The notes: generated by a model from the sequence alone, not told the origin. Counted from the first letter of the stretch, positions 14,388-23,156 are shown. The stretch is DNA of 33,376 nt from a bacterium (GCA_024226255.1 JAAELU010000479.1:1-33376); one strand, 5' to 3'. Numbers and translations are program-made.

Positions 14388-15611
14388 GTGCACGCCGAAC
14401 AGCTGACGATGATGTTCCAAGCGGCAGTCGCCGCCGTTGATCCAGAAGAGTTGGTTGAGGCTGCCCTACGGCGGCGCCAACTCGACCCGAAGGGGGGTCC
14501 GGTAACGGTGCTTGCCCTGGGAAAGGCTTCGGCCGGCATGGTGTGGGGCACCCATCGAGTGTTCGGCGACAGCCTGTCAGGCGTCGCCGTCCTCGCCGCT
14601 GAAGCGGATCTTCCCGACGGCGTACGAGGATACGTTGGCAGCCATCCGATACCTGACGAAGCGAGCGTTGTCGCAGGTGAGGCGCTCGTCGAAGCCGCGG
14701 GAAGCGCTCCTCTCGGTTCGCTGGTGCTTTGTCTGGTCTCCGGCGGTGGTTCGGCGCTGGCTGAGGTACCGGCGCCGGGGGTCAGCATCGGAGATCTAGC
14801 AACGGTCAATCGGCTTCTGCTCGAATCGGGAGCTGCGATCGACGAGGTGAACGCCGTACGCCGACGGCTCTCGCAGTTGAAGAGTGGCGGCTTGGCGCGA
14901 CACGTGCAGACAGCTGATCTGGTCACACTGGCCATCTCAGATGTCGGGGCGGCGGGCGCCGATACGATCGCCTCCGGTCCGACCGTCGTTTGCCCAGAGG
15001 CTCATGATCCGCTCGAGGTTCTCCGTGCCCGCGATCTGGCAGATGTCATGCCTCCAGCCGTCCTGGCTGTGTTGGCGCAAGCGGCGCCTGCTGTGCGATC
15101 CAATCATGTTGTCGACGTGATCGCTGATGGCGCCACTGCGGCCGCAGCGGCCGTAGTGACGGCAAACCGGCTCGGCCTGTCATCCACCATTGCTGAGCGC
15201 CCTCTCGCCGGAGAGGCCTCTGATGAAGCCCGTCGTGTGGTTGCCGACACCCGCAGCCGAAGGGTCGACGTGGTTGTCCACGCTGGAGAAACCACAGTCA
15301 CAGTTACCGGTAGTGGCAAGGGTGGGCGCAACCACGAGGCGGCTTTAGCTGCCGCCATGGAACTCGACGGACGACCCGGCGCATTCCTGGCCGCGGGCAC
15401 TGACGGCGTTGATGGCATGGCGCCCGGCGCCGGCGCCGTAGTCGACGGGCAGACGGCGTCGATGGCGCGGGAGGCGGGACTCGAGCCTGGCGACTACTTG
15501 AACAACAATGACAGCGGAGGATTCTTCGACCTCGTACCGGGTCGGATTGTTACTGGGCCAACCGGAACCAATGTGGCCGATATCTGGCTGGCGGGGAGCG
15601 ACTCTGGATGA
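14388..15611 (+). CDS. Glycerate 2-kinase (MOFRL/DUF4147 family)
   Basis: It phosphorylates D-glycerate to 2-phosphoglycerate, linking glycerate from glyoxylate, serine or sugar-acid breakdown to glycolysis. The 407-aa protein has the N-terminal Rossmann-like DUF4147 part with LALGKAS (42-48), SHPIPD (85-90), VSGGGSAL (117-124) and the helix NAVRRRLSQLKSGGLA (155-170). LAISDV and DTIASGPT (192-199) follow, then the C-terminal MOFRL domain with GRNHEAALAAA and AAGTDGVDGMAPGAGAVVDG. The start is GTG at 14388, set by a leaderless -10 box; an upstream open frame to 13965 runs through the DUF1992 gene and the repeats and is rejected. The GNAT gene follows after 24 bp and may be co-transcribed. Confidence 0.92.
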   Translation: MHAEQLTMMFQAAVAAVDPEELVEAALRRRQLDPKGGPVTVLALGKASAGMVWGTHRVFGDSLSGVAVLAAEADLPDGVRGYVGSHPIPDEASVVAGEALVEAAGSAPLGSLVLCLVSGGGSALAEVPAPGVSIGDLATVNRLLLESGAAIDEVNAVRRRLSQLKSGGLARHVQTADLVTLAISDVGAAGADTIASGPTVVCPEAHDPLEVLRARDLADVMPPAVLAVLAQAAPAVRSNHVVDVIADGATAAAAAVVTANRLGLSSTIAERPLAGEASDEARRVVADTRSRRVDVVVHAGETTVTVTGSGKGGRNHEAALAAAMELDGRPGAFLAAGTDGVDGMAPGAGAVVDGQTASMAREAGLEPGDYLNNNDSGGFFDLVPGRIVTGPTGTNVADIWLAGSDSG

Positions 15612-15628
15612 GATGCGGGCGGTCAACC

Positions 15629-15634
15629 TAGGCT
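15629..15634 (+). promoter_or_regulatory. TAGGCT box upstream of the GNAT gene
   Basis: TAGGCT ends 1 nt before the ATG at 15636 but 7 nt before the in-frame GTG at 15642. If it is a real -10 box, the protein starts leaderless at 15642, two codons later. Confidence 0.35.
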
Positions 15635-15635
15635 G

Positions 15636-16649
15636 ATGGCCGTGATCGAAGTACCTGAACCATATACAGCCCTCGGCGCCGGGCTCGATGACATCGAGGA
15701 CATCTGGCGGTTGATGGTCACCGTCAACATGTCGGAGTCGGGTACGCCCGGATTCGGGTTCACTGAGATCGAGAATTGGCTGACCGGCGATTGGATAGAG
15801 ATCGGTGAGGACGTTGCAATTGTGCGTGACGGCTCCGGCGCCATCGTTGCGGTCGAGCTCTTCGATTCACGTGAGCCCTATGTGCGGCCCATCGCAATCG
15901 GCGGGGTCCACCCTGACCATGTCGGTCGCGGCCTCGGTCACGCTCTGCTCTCATGGGCCAAACGACGGGCAAAGGACCAGATCGACAAGGCGCCGCCGGA
16001 CACGCGAGTGACATTCGGCTCATATTCTGCTCAAGCTCACAAACCCTCGACGACGCTGATGTCGGATATGGGTCTCGAGTTCTCCCGCTACTTCATGGAT
16101 ATGGAGATCGAGTTCGACGGGCACCCGGTCGCTCCACAAGTTCCCGATGGAGTCACCATCCGCCTGTTCGACCCGGAAACCGAATTGGCGGCATTGGCGC
16201 TCGTAACCCAGGAAGCGTTCCGGGACCACTACGGGTTCGTTGAATCACCCATGGAGACACGAATCTCCCGCCTACAGCATTGGATGAATGCTACGGACCA
16301 CGACCCGGCACTGTGGTGGGTAGCCGAGGAGGATGGCGAGCTGGTCGCTCACAACCTGTGCTTCGACTCAAACGAGGGGGACCAGACCGTGGGTTACGTA
16401 GGTACGCTCGGAGTACTGCGCTCTCATCGTGGGAGGGGGCTGGGGCGTGCCCTGCTGCTGACTTCGTTTGGCGAGTTCTACGGCCGAGGCAAGAAGGGTG
16501 CAGCATTGGGTGTCGATGCCGATTCCTTGACTGGTGCCACCCAACTCTACGAGAGCGTGGGGATGCACTCCGGTGTGAGATACGCAGGATGGGAGCTGGA
16601 ATTGCGGCCAGGGCTGGAGCTGGCGACCGTGGAAATCGCCGCCGATTGA
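15636..16649 (+). CDS. Tandem GNAT acetyltransferase
   Basis: This 337-aa protein has two GNAT folds, the layout of mycothiol synthase-like and other actinobacterial double-GNAT proteins. The N-terminal domain carries acetyl-CoA loop motif GVHPDHVGRGLGHALL (about 88-103). The C-terminal domain carries GVLRSHRGRGLGRALL followed by DADSLTGATQLYESVGM, the usual GNAT motif B. Both R/Q-x-x-G-x-G/A loops are intact. The substrate is unknown. It is not a confident MshD, because other mycothiol genes are absent here. The start may be GTG 15642 rather than ATG 15636. It is convergent with the membrane protein at 16680, with 30 bp between stops. Confidence 0.87.
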   Translation: MAVIEVPEPYTALGAGLDDIEDIWRLMVTVNMSESGTPGFGFTEIENWLTGDWIEIGEDVAIVRDGSGAIVAVELFDSREPYVRPIAIGGVHPDHVGRGLGHALLSWAKRRAKDQIDKAPPDTRVTFGSYSAQAHKPSTTLMSDMGLEFSRYFMDMEIEFDGHPVAPQVPDGVTIRLFDPETELAALALVTQEAFRDHYGFVESPMETRISRLQHWMNATDHDPALWWVAEEDGELVAHNLCFDSNEGDQTVGYVGTLGVLRSHRGRGLGRALLLTSFGEFYGRGKKGAALGVDADSLTGATQLYESVGMHSGVRYAGWELELRPGLELATVEIAAD

Positions 16650-16679
16650 CGGTCCCCGGCAGCTCCTAGCGACACACCT

Positions 16680-18644
16680 CTAGCCACAGCAGGTTTCGTC
16701 GATCCAGACAGTGACAGAGCGGAGCACCGATTCCGCCGGTGGTCCTACGAGACGGGATTGCCATGCGTCTGCCGCCAACTTGAACGTCACTTCAGGTTCC
16801 GTCGGCAGGAGCGCCGGGTCGGCAGCGATTACCACATCAGGAACCACGGCGAAGCTATCGCCTGCGGCGATGCCGGCAACGCTGGCGTGACACCATGACC
16901 GTAAGGGGGGCCCAAGACGACCGGAAAGCGCCACATCAGGGTCGTCGTTGATGATGAGAGCGGACCGGCCGGGACCGATCGCCTCACAAAGCTCGTTCAT
17001 CTGCTCTTCGAGGCCGGTTCGATCCGGTTGCAGGTACAGAGGAATGGTTGTCGCCACGACCGGTAGCGTCACGAAGAGAACCAGGGCGCCGGTCACCAGC
17101 TCGGCCCGGCGGACCGCCGCTATCCGAGTGCCCACGGCGGCGACCGTGGCAACCCCGGCGATGATGAGAAGCGGCAGCACAATCGGCAAGAAGCGCCTGA
17201 TCGCCCAGATGTGGTCGGGGTTCACCGATGGTCGGATGAGGTAGGTGAGGGCCGGCACTAGGAACACCACGACGGCGAGTCGTAGCGCCGCGGTCCCGGG
17301 ACGTAACGAACGTTGTAGCGCAGCCACAAACCCAGCGAAGCCGGCCACCAAGAGCGGGATGCCCAGGTACCAGGACAGCCACCACACGGTCAGTTCGGTG
17401 TACGCCCGGTCAGGTTCTATCGGAAGCCCTTCGGACGCCTGCAATGCGGCGATGCCATACACCCCGACAGACTGGTCCGGATCAAGCAGGCCACGTCCGA
17501 ACCAGAGGTAGCCAATCACGCCCACTGCCACAATGGCGACCCCGCGGCCAATGGTGGAGAGTCGTTGCTCATACAAGACGAAGACTCTCCGCAAAACCGC
17601 AATGTCGGCCGACGGGGCTATGAGTCGCAGGCCGACGGTCAGGACGAGGAGCGCGAGGAAGTTGGTCCCGACGTTGACGACGTATGGCTCCGAAAAGAGC
17701 GCCATATCGATCAAGCCGACAGCTCCGATCGCCAAGAACCCGGTGTAGATCTGGCGGACTATTGGGATGGAGTCGCTCTCGCGCAACCAAACGACGGAGG
17801 CAAACAGCAATCCCAGGGCGACGCCGATCATCCACGCGTCGACCCGAGCCAGTGTGGCCGCGCCAAGGAGTAGCCCCGCGCCGATACCGTGTTGAGGTCG
17901 TGACTCCAAGGCAATTTGCCCGACCCAGAGTCCACCGAGAATCAGCAGTAGGGCCGTCATCTCGCTGAAGGTGCCCCGCGAGTAATACACAAAAGGTAGC
18001 GAGGCCGCGCCAGTCCCTGTCGCCAACACCGCCCACCATCCGGTCACGAACCTCGACGCCAGTGCGAATAGTGTCAGCAGGCCCGCGCCCGACAGGAAGG
18101 CGTTCACACCGAAGATGGCCGACTTGCCGAATATCTCACCGAAGAACGCATAGAGGGCCGATGTCGCGTGGAGGAACTGCTGCCAGAACGTGCCGTCGTC
18201 GCGGGTAACGAATCCGGGCGCCTCGAAGTCGAGCTCGGCGCCGACGAACGGTGACTCTATGGCGTTCGGGAACAGGCCCCCCTCATCGACGAGGAAGCTG
18301 GCGGTATTGGCGTAGGTGGCACCATCTCTGCCCGCAATCACATGCTCTGATCGCAACGCCAAGCTGGTGACGACGCTTGTCCCGATGATGAGCAGCAGCA
18401 CGACGAGGACGCCACGTGGCAGAGGCGATGACGTCCGGTTGTGGGGCAGTGTCCGATACATCAGAACTGCGATCAACCCTCCGAGCGGTGCCTGCAGCCA
18501 GGCATGATGGAAACCTGCCATGGCCAGGACCAGCCCGGCGAGGAGTAGGCCGAATACTGCAGCAAGCGTTCCCGATGTCACTGCTTCAAGCGACGGCAGC
18601 GTTGGTCGCGTTGTGTCGTTGTCAATGCTGTTGGTGTTCGTCAT
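16680..18644 (-). CDS. Polytopic membrane protein, probable GT-C-type glycosyltransferase
   Basis: This is a 654-aa integral membrane protein with about a dozen hydrophobic segments (for example VFGLLLAGLVLAMAGF and ILFLVPALTYLI-like stretches) and a soluble C-terminal part of about 120 residues. After the first two or three helices an extracytoplasmic loop carries GRDGATYANTASFLVDEG, the place where GT-C enzymes (ArnT/PMT/mannosyltransferase type) have an acidic motif. YYSRGTFSEM and an RPSVNPDHIWAIRRFLP segment also suit that group. It is therefore a candidate lipid-linked-sugar transferase; donor and acceptor are unknown. The ATG at 18644 is weakly supported by AAGG 3 nt upstream; a longer frame to 19148 runs through the next gene and is rejected. 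A candidate -10 box lies at 18713. Confidence 0.75.
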   Translation of the reverse strand: MTNTNSIDNDTTRPTLPSLEAVTSGTLAAVFGLLLAGLVLAMAGFHHAWLQAPLGGLIAVLMYRTLPHNRTSSPLPRGVLVVLLLIIGTSVVTSLALRSEHVIAGRDGATYANTASFLVDEGGLFPNAIESPFVGAELDFEAPGFVTRDDGTFWQQFLHATSALYAFFGEIFGKSAIFGVNAFLSGAGLLTLFALASRFVTGWWAVLATGTGAASLPFVYYSRGTFSEMTALLLILGGLWVGQIALESRPQHGIGAGLLLGAATLARVDAWMIGVALGLLFASVVWLRESDSIPIVRQIYTGFLAIGAVGLIDMALFSEPYVVNVGTNFLALLVLTVGLRLIAPSADIAVLRRVFVLYEQRLSTIGRGVAIVAVGVIGYLWFGRGLLDPDQSVGVYGIAALQASEGLPIEPDRAYTELTVWWLSWYLGIPLLVAGFAGFVAALQRSLRPGTAALRLAVVVFLVPALTYLIRPSVNPDHIWAIRRFLPIVLPLLIIAGVATVAAVGTRIAAVRRAELVTGALVLFVTLPVVATTIPLYLQPDRTGLEEQMNELCEAIGPGRSALIINDDPDVALSGRLGPPLRSWCHASVAGIAAGDSFAVVPDVVIAADPALLPTEPEVTFKLAADAWQSRLVGPPAESVLRSVTVWIDETCCG

Positions 18645-18712
18645 AGACCTTGGAGCAGTTCTGTGTGGGCCGCGGGTAACTCGATCGGTTCCCACGTCAT
18701 GAGGCTGAACTG

Positions 18713-18718
18713 AATATA
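18713..18718 (-). promoter_or_regulatory. Candidate -10 box (TATATT) for the membrane protein
   Basis: On the minus strand TATATT lies about 68 nt before the ATG at 18644, inside the 113-bp gap between two same-strand genes. This suggests a separate promoter rather than read-through alone. Confidence 0.4.
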
Positions 18719-18757
18719 CGCCGAGTGAATCCGGTTGCCGTGCACCACCAAGGGCCT

Positions 18758-19552
18758 CTAACGATGACTTGGGAGCAACTCCCCATTGTCCGTTGTGCGC
18801 TCGGAGTTGGTTCTCTGGGCGATGTGGTGCTCGTCGGCGGTGATGTTCGTGTTCGTGCATCCTCCGGCGCCGTACGACTGATAGTTGGTCTTGATTGTGT
18901 GCACGCGCTCCCATTGATCGGGCCGGGGGGCCACCTCCAGGTCGCTCCAGCGCGCCTCGACGGTCGGAGCGTCGCACGCCGCAAAGGACTCGATCCACAC
19001 CATCGGCGCCCGCAACGATCGGCCACCGCCGTCCAGCTCGCGGATCGAAGTGCTCTCGCCGGTGGCCAGATCCGTGACCGTACCCAACCACCATCCAGGG
19101 ACATATCCCGGTTCGATCGCGAGGCGATAGGCACGGTGCGGCTCCCACGGGAAGTCTCGGGTATTCGGATCGCTGGGCCGCGATGGCAGATTCGATTCAG
19201 TTCCCGACAGGATCGTTCCGCCGAGCTGCTGGGATCGATAACCGCCCCAATTGGCGGCCGTTGATCCGGGGTGCCTCCGGTTCCATTGCAGTCCGACGTG
19301 GGCGCCGCCCTGGTCCCCGCCCGTTCCCGTGAATGTTGCCTGCAGCGCAAAGAAGTAGAGGTCGGAGGTGCGGGGAGGCTGGGTGACTTCAAGGGTTGCC
19401 CGCACCGCGATGACCGTAGCGTGAGGGACCTGCCAGATGAGGTGAAACGATGAGGCCCCGTTTCCCGATGGCGGCAACCCTGATTCACGAATCGGCAGCG
19501 GCCCAAGAGGTCGGTCGCTGATTCCAAGGATCCGATTGAAGAACGATCGCAC
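18758..19552 (-). CDS. Beta-rich protein of unknown function
   Basis: This 264-aa protein has no signal peptide or membrane segment. Aromatic-rich strands resemble a jelly-roll/carbohydrate-binding sandwich: SFHLIWQVPHATVIAVRATLEV, DLYFFALQATF, AHVGLQWN and NWGGYRSQ. Together they recall proteins annotated as DUF3472-like, but I would not name a family. The C-terminus has YGAGGCTNTNI. The start is GTG with TAGAGT 6 nt upstream, consistent with a leaderless gene. It lies upstream of, and on the same strand as, the GT-C-like protein. The long frame on the opposite strand here (18725-19264) is a shadow. Confidence 0.72.
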   Translation of the reverse strand: MRSFFNRILGISDRPLGPLPIRESGLPPSGNGASSFHLIWQVPHATVIAVRATLEVTQPPRTSDLYFFALQATFTGTGGDQGGAHVGLQWNRRHPGSTAANWGGYRSQQLGGTILSGTESNLPSRPSDPNTRDFPWEPHRAYRLAIEPGYVPGWWLGTVTDLATGESTSIRELDGGGRSLRAPMVWIESFAACDAPTVEARWSDLEVAPRPDQWERVHTIKTNYQSYGAGGCTNTNITADEHHIAQRTNSERTTDNGELLPSHR

Positions 19553-19558
19553 GCTTCG

Positions 19559-19564
19559 ACTCTA
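19559..19564 (-). promoter_or_regulatory. Candidate -10 box (TAGAGT) for the gene at 19552
   Basis: On the minus strand TAGAGT ends 6 nt before the GTG at 19552. No Shine-Dalgarno is present, so this is leaderless geometry. Confidence 0.45.
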
Positions 19565-19604
19565 GGCGGACCGCTACGACCCTCCCTGGCAGCTTCAGCG
19601 GTGC

Positions 19605-20051
19605 CTAGCGCTCGAGCGCGGCCAGCAGTCCGGCAGCATCATCAGTTCCGATTCGGAACACCTTGCCCGACTCGAGCGTGAGTTCCACGGAATCGAGGCC
19701 CCAGACGTTCCACATCCAGCCGCGACGAACCCAACGAATTCCCCACCCCTCGAGCCAATGATTGCGATGAAGTTGAGCATCGGCGACCGTTGCCCGGTCG
19801 ATTGTTTTTGATGGCCAGCCGAGCCGCCAGATCAGCTCGATGGATCCGGGTGATACCCGAACCTTGAGGCGGGTGAATCCGAGAACTGCGAGGTAGATCA
19901 CAGTGATCCACGAGATGGCTAGAAAGGACAGCCAGAGAGGGGCGCTTCCGGTGCGCAGAACGGCTGTGACCAGCGAGAACATGACGATGGCGAAGATTGA
20001 GGCGAGGACAACAACCCACCGTGGCGAGTTCTGATCGTGGTAGTACTCCAT
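19605..20051 (-). CDS. Small membrane protein with PH-like domain
   Basis: The function is unknown. The 148-aa protein has two membrane segments (about 14-34 and 40-60) and a cytoplasmic beta-rich domain. The segment FTRLKVRVSPGSIELIW...TIDRATVADAQ...GWGIRWVRRGWMWNVWGLDSVELTL...GKVFRIGTDDAAGLLAAL has the pattern of bacterial PH-like (bPH) proteins. Three possible starts lie in a row: GTG 20057, ATG 20054 and ATG 20051. GGAG at 7 nt from the last one favours 20051. The Nudix stop codon ends 3 bp upstream, so translation is probably coupled. Confidence 0.75.
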   Translation of the reverse strand: MEYYHDQNSPRWVVVLASIFAIVMFSLVTAVLRTGSAPLWLSFLAISWITVIYLAVLGFTRLKVRVSPGSIELIWRLGWPSKTIDRATVADAQLHRNHWLEGWGIRWVRRGWMWNVWGLDSVELTLESGKVFRIGTDDAAGLLAALER

Positions 20052-20053
20052 CA

Positions 20054-20599
20054 TCACTCTCCGGTGGCGATGACCGAGGCGATGTATGCCTGATCGGTTC
20101 CAAACGCCATCGCGGGTAGCTCGCTGAGGGCGAACCAGCCGACCTCGACGGCGTCATCGCCTGCAACGAGTTGGCCTCCCGTCACGCTGGCCTCGAACCA
20201 GATTCCGACCGTGACTTTGGCCGGATCATGGAAGTTGGTCGCTACCCATACTGGAGTGCCGATTTCGGCCGTCAGACCGGTCTCCTCCAGCAATTCGCGT
20301 GCTGCCCCGTCGCGAACGTCTTCTCCGTAGTCAACAAAACCAGCCGGGATCGACCACAGCCCGGCCTTTGTGGCGTGCGGGCCCCGCCGCACGAGCAGAA
20401 TCCGACCGGCGCTGTCATACGCCACGGCTGCGGCACCGACTCCAGGATTTCGAAAGTGTACGTATCCGCACTCCTCGCACGCCGGGCGTTCCTGACCGCC
20501 GATATGCCGGACCCCTAGCTGATGTCCGCACTGCGGGCAGAACTTGAACTCACCGGGCCACTCTCTGTGATCGTGGGCGTCGCTCGTATTGCTGCTCAT
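20054..20599 (-). CDS. Nudix hydrolase with N-terminal zinc ribbon (NudC-like)
   Basis: This 181-aa hydrolase cleaves nucleoside-diphosphate-linked compounds. A zinc ribbon with Cys21, Cys24, Cys41 and Cys44 (CPQCG...CEECGY) precedes the Nudix domain. The Nudix box is complete at 87-108: G, x5, E, x7, RE, x2, EE, x, G (GFVDYGED...ARELLEETG). The ribbon-plus-Nudix order is that of NADH pyrophosphatase NudC and of ADP-ribose pyrophosphatase-like proteins, but the NudC SQPWPFP signature is absent. A general ADP-ribose or NDP-sugar pyrophosphatase is more cautious. The start is the ATG at 20599; an upstream extension to 20800 lacks support. It is coupled to the PH-like gene. Confidence 0.88.
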   Translation of the reverse strand: MSSNTSDAHDHREWPGEFKFCPQCGHQLGVRHIGGQERPACEECGYVHFRNPGVGAAAVAYDSAGRILLVRRGPHATKAGLWSIPAGFVDYGEDVRDGAARELLEETGLTAEIGTPVWVATNFHDPAKVTVGIWFEASVTGGQLVAGDDAVEVGWFALSELPAMAFGTDQAYIASVIATGE

Positions 20600-20780
20600 T
20601 GACGGTGCTCTTGGCTGGTAATCCTCCAAGCCTAGGAGCTGATGCGGACCCTTTCCCGTGCGTCGGCGAAGGTTTGTTCGGGCTCCGAGAGCATTACGGC
20701 CGGAGTTTTGGGTATCTAGTCCAATTGACATCTGTGCGGCAACCCTTAAGTTCCAAGGGTTTCTTGGCCGATTATGTTGT

Positions 20781-22385
20781 GTGACCCTGGCCAGCGGCAA
20801 GAAACAGAATCTGCAGGTTGTCGGCGCGCCCGAAGCGGTCGAGCCCGGCGAACCGCCGCGACCATTCGGATCGTTCTTCGTCTACGCCGTCGAGTCCATG
20901 TTGGTGCTCGACGACGAGTTCACCGTTTTGGCAGCCAACCTCGCCGCCCAAGAACTGTTTGGCCTGGCGCCCGATGGCGTCGAATACGAATTTCCCACGC
21001 TGCTGACAGACGGTTGTCGCGAGAGCGTTCTGCGCTCGCTCGCCTCGGCCTTCGGCGGCACGCCGCTCACGGCGCCGGCGGCAATGTCGTGCCGAGGTAG
21101 GGACGGCAGTGAGTTTTCCGCCCGAGTGCTCGCTCACCGAATCGTCCACGGAGGTGAGGATCTGCTCGGCGTCGTCATCCAAGACCAAAGCGAGGCGGTG
21201 GCTGCCCTCGAATTCTACCGCCGCGAACAGGAGCTATACGAGACCCTGTTCAACCTGAGTCCGATTGCGCTGCGCGAGGAGGACTTCACGGCAGTTGCCT
21301 CGTGGTTTGCCCGGCTGCGTCGTCAAGGCACTACCGATCTGGCGTCATACCTTGATGGCAATCCGGGCCACCTCATGGATGCAATCGGAACCATCAAGAC
21401 AGTACGAGTGAACCGGGCGATGGTCGAGCTGATGGGCGCGATGACGCTCGCTGATCTCGACTCACACCGTCGCGATGAGATGACCGACGAGGTGCTCGCT
21501 TCCTTCCGCGACGAGTTTGTGGCCCTATTCGAAGGCGGCACATCTCACGAATCAGAGTTTGTCGGCCTGAACCTCTCGGGGGAACCCTTCGAGTGCCTGT
21601 TGAAGCTGTCGGTGCAGTCTCGTGACGGGCAGCCGGATCTGTCTCGGGTCATCGTCGCAATTCAGGACGTGACCGAGGTGCGGGCGTACCAACGGACGCT
21701 GGAGAGCTTGATTGCCGGCAAGGACCGCTTCGTCGCCAGCATTTCTCACGAGTTGCGTACTCCGCTATCGGCAGTCATGGGCCTCTCCCAGGAGCTCAAC
21801 GAGATGTGGGACGACTTCGAACCGGACGAGGCCCGCGAACTCATGGGCCTCATTGCCCGGGGAGCGTGCGACCTTGCCTCGCTCGTCGCGGATCTCCTGT
21901 TGGCGGCTCAGCCTGAGGTGGAGGAAGCGGTGCCTGCAGCACCCGAAAGCTTCGATTTGGTGGCGAATGTCAATCGCGCCGTCGACGACTGTCTGATTGC
22001 CGGGGATGTCACGTCGAGGCCCGTAGTCCATGCTGCCGAGGTCTACTGCCGGGCGGACCCCCAACGAGTTCGTCAGATCATTCGCAATCTTGTGATCAAC
22101 GCGGCGCGCTACGGCGGTGACAGTGTCGAGCTGCGGGTGGTCGCAGAACCACAGCCGGCCGTTCTTGTTCTCGACGACGGACCGGGCATCCCGGTAGCGG
22201 AATGGGATCGGATCTTTGATCCGTATCAGCAGGTGTCCGGAAACGACTCGGCTCGCGGTGCTCTTGGCCTGGGCCTCGCCATTTCCCGCCAGCTAGCCGA
22301 AATGATGGACGGAGATCTGTCGTACCACTACCGAGGCGGCAAGAGCATCTTCACCTTGGCGTTGCCGCGCGACGAGAAACAATGA
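20781..22385 (+). CDS. Soluble PAS-domain sensor histidine kinase (orphan)
   Basis: This 534-aa histidine kinase has no transmembrane segment, so it is probably cytosolic. Two PAS-like domains are seen. The first is at about 32-145, with FVYAVESMLVLDDEFTVLAAN and an IQDQSE end. The second is at about 152-302, with LFNLSPIALREEDFT and VNRAMVELMG, ending AIQDVTE. The HisKA domain has His323 in VASISHELRTPLSAVMG. The ATPase domain has N-box IIRNLVINAARYGG (433-446), DDGPGI (465-470) and GALGLGLAIS (493-502). The start is GTG at 20781 with an AT-rich GATTAT just upstream; the longer frame to 20658 has an unlikely Arg-rich N-terminus. No response regulator gene adjoins it. It is divergent from the Nudix gene and convergent with the DUF2007 gene. 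Confidence 0.88.
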   Translation: MTLASGKKQNLQVVGAPEAVEPGEPPRPFGSFFVYAVESMLVLDDEFTVLAANLAAQELFGLAPDGVEYEFPTLLTDGCRESVLRSLASAFGGTPLTAPAAMSCRGRDGSEFSARVLAHRIVHGGEDLLGVVIQDQSEAVAALEFYRREQELYETLFNLSPIALREEDFTAVASWFARLRRQGTTDLASYLDGNPGHLMDAIGTIKTVRVNRAMVELMGAMTLADLDSHRRDEMTDEVLASFRDEFVALFEGGTSHESEFVGLNLSGEPFECLLKLSVQSRDGQPDLSRVIVAIQDVTEVRAYQRTLESLIAGKDRFVASISHELRTPLSAVMGLSQELNEMWDDFEPDEARELMGLIARGACDLASLVADLLLAAQPEVEEAVPAAPESFDLVANVNRAVDDCLIAGDVTSRPVVHAAEVYCRADPQRVRQIIRNLVINAARYGGDSVELRVVAEPQPAVLVLDDGPGIPVAEWDRIFDPYQQVSGNDSARGALGLGLAISRQLAEMMDGDLSYHYRGGKSIFTLALPRDEKQ

Positions 22386-22406
22386 CCTCGCGGAGGCCGA
22401 GGCAAC

Positions 22407-22610
22407 TCACCCAGCGCTGAGTAGCCGGAGCGCGGCCGGCGCGTCTTGTCTGGCGCACTGGATGAGATGTTTGGCATCTCCCCACGGCGGGTCGTTGGTC
22501 ACGACAATGCTCGGCACCCCTCCGTTGACAAGAGACAGCCAGGCTTCTTCGGCCTCGGCACGCGTCGCGAACTCAGCCACGAGGATTGGCTCTTCGTCGC
22601 GTCTGCTCAC
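22407..22610 (-). CDS. DUF2007 putative signal-transducing protein
   Basis: This 67-aa protein has the small GlnB-like ferredoxin fold typical of DUF2007: ILVAEFATRAEAEEAWLSLVNGGVPSIVV, then a short loop and a C-terminal QDAPAALRLLS helix. Its partner is unknown. The start is GTG. It begins 27 nt after the thioredoxin stop and is most likely in the same operon. Confidence 0.75.
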   Translation of the reverse strand: MSRRDEEPILVAEFATRAEAEEAWLSLVNGGVPSIVVTNDPPWGDAKHLIQCARQDAPAALRLLSAG

Positions 22611-22637
22611 TCCGCCGCTACCAAGTCTGTGCCCGAC

Positions 22638-23039
22638 TCAGTGTTCGTGCTGATGCTCATGATCGTGCTCGCCATCGGCAGCCTGGTCCGCTTCGACTTC
22701 CTTGCGGACCTCTTCCATGTCGAGAGCCAGGGCCTGGTCAATAAGGTCGCGGAATGCCGGCTCTGGCAGCGCTCCCGGCTGGGAGTAGATGCCGATCTGG
22801 TCCCTAAAGATCATGAGTGTCGGAATGGAGCGGATGTTGAAGTACCCCGCCAGCTCTTGCTGGTCCTCGGTATCGACCTTGGCGAATACGATGTCGGGGT
22901 GCTCGGCTGAGACCTTCTCATAGGTCGGAGCGAACATCTTGCACGGTCCGCACCACTCAGCCCAGAAGTCCACGATGACGGTGTTGTTGGCGAGGATGGT
23001 CTCCTCGAAAGTGTCCCTGGTCAGCTCAACGGTCGGCAA
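22638..23039 (-). CDS. Thioredoxin with His-rich C-terminal tail
   Basis: This cytoplasmic disulfide reductase is 133 aa. Active site WCGPC gives Cys30 and Cys33; the cis-proline is in RSIPTLMIF, and the surrounding beta-alpha pattern is complete. After the normal end of the fold (about residue 105) comes an acidic extension finishing HDHEHQHEH, possibly a metal-binding tail, which is not usual for thioredoxin. It starts at TTG: AAGGA (complement of 23048-23052) lies 8 nt upstream and no ATG in frame fits. It is divergent from the secreted RTX protein. Confidence 0.9.
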   Translation of the reverse strand: MPTVELTRDTFEETILANNTVIVDFWAEWCGPCKMFAPTYEKVSAEHPDIVFAKVDTEDQQELAGYFNIRSIPTLMIFRDQIGIYSQPGALPEPAFRDLIDQALALDMEEVRKEVEADQAADGEHDHEHQHEH

Positions 23040-23047
23040 TTCATCAA

Positions 23048-23052
23048 TCCTT
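23048..23052 (-). promoter_or_regulatory. Ribosome binding site supporting a TTG start of thioredoxin
   Basis: On the minus strand AAGGA ends 8 nt before the TTG at 23039. The nearby ATG is out of frame. Confidence 0.6.
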
Positions 23053-23156
23053 GTCTTGCTCAGCTTCTTTCAACCACACGATACAGGTGGTATTCCGTTG
23101 ACTAGTCACGGCAGTGGCTGCCAAAACCCGCCTAACTCGCGAACCCGGCACGCTGG

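Noticed and set aside
18645-19148. N-terminal extension of the GT-C-like protein
   Set aside because: The extension is the neighbouring gene in another frame; the hydrophobic membrane-protein character starts only after the ATG at 18644.
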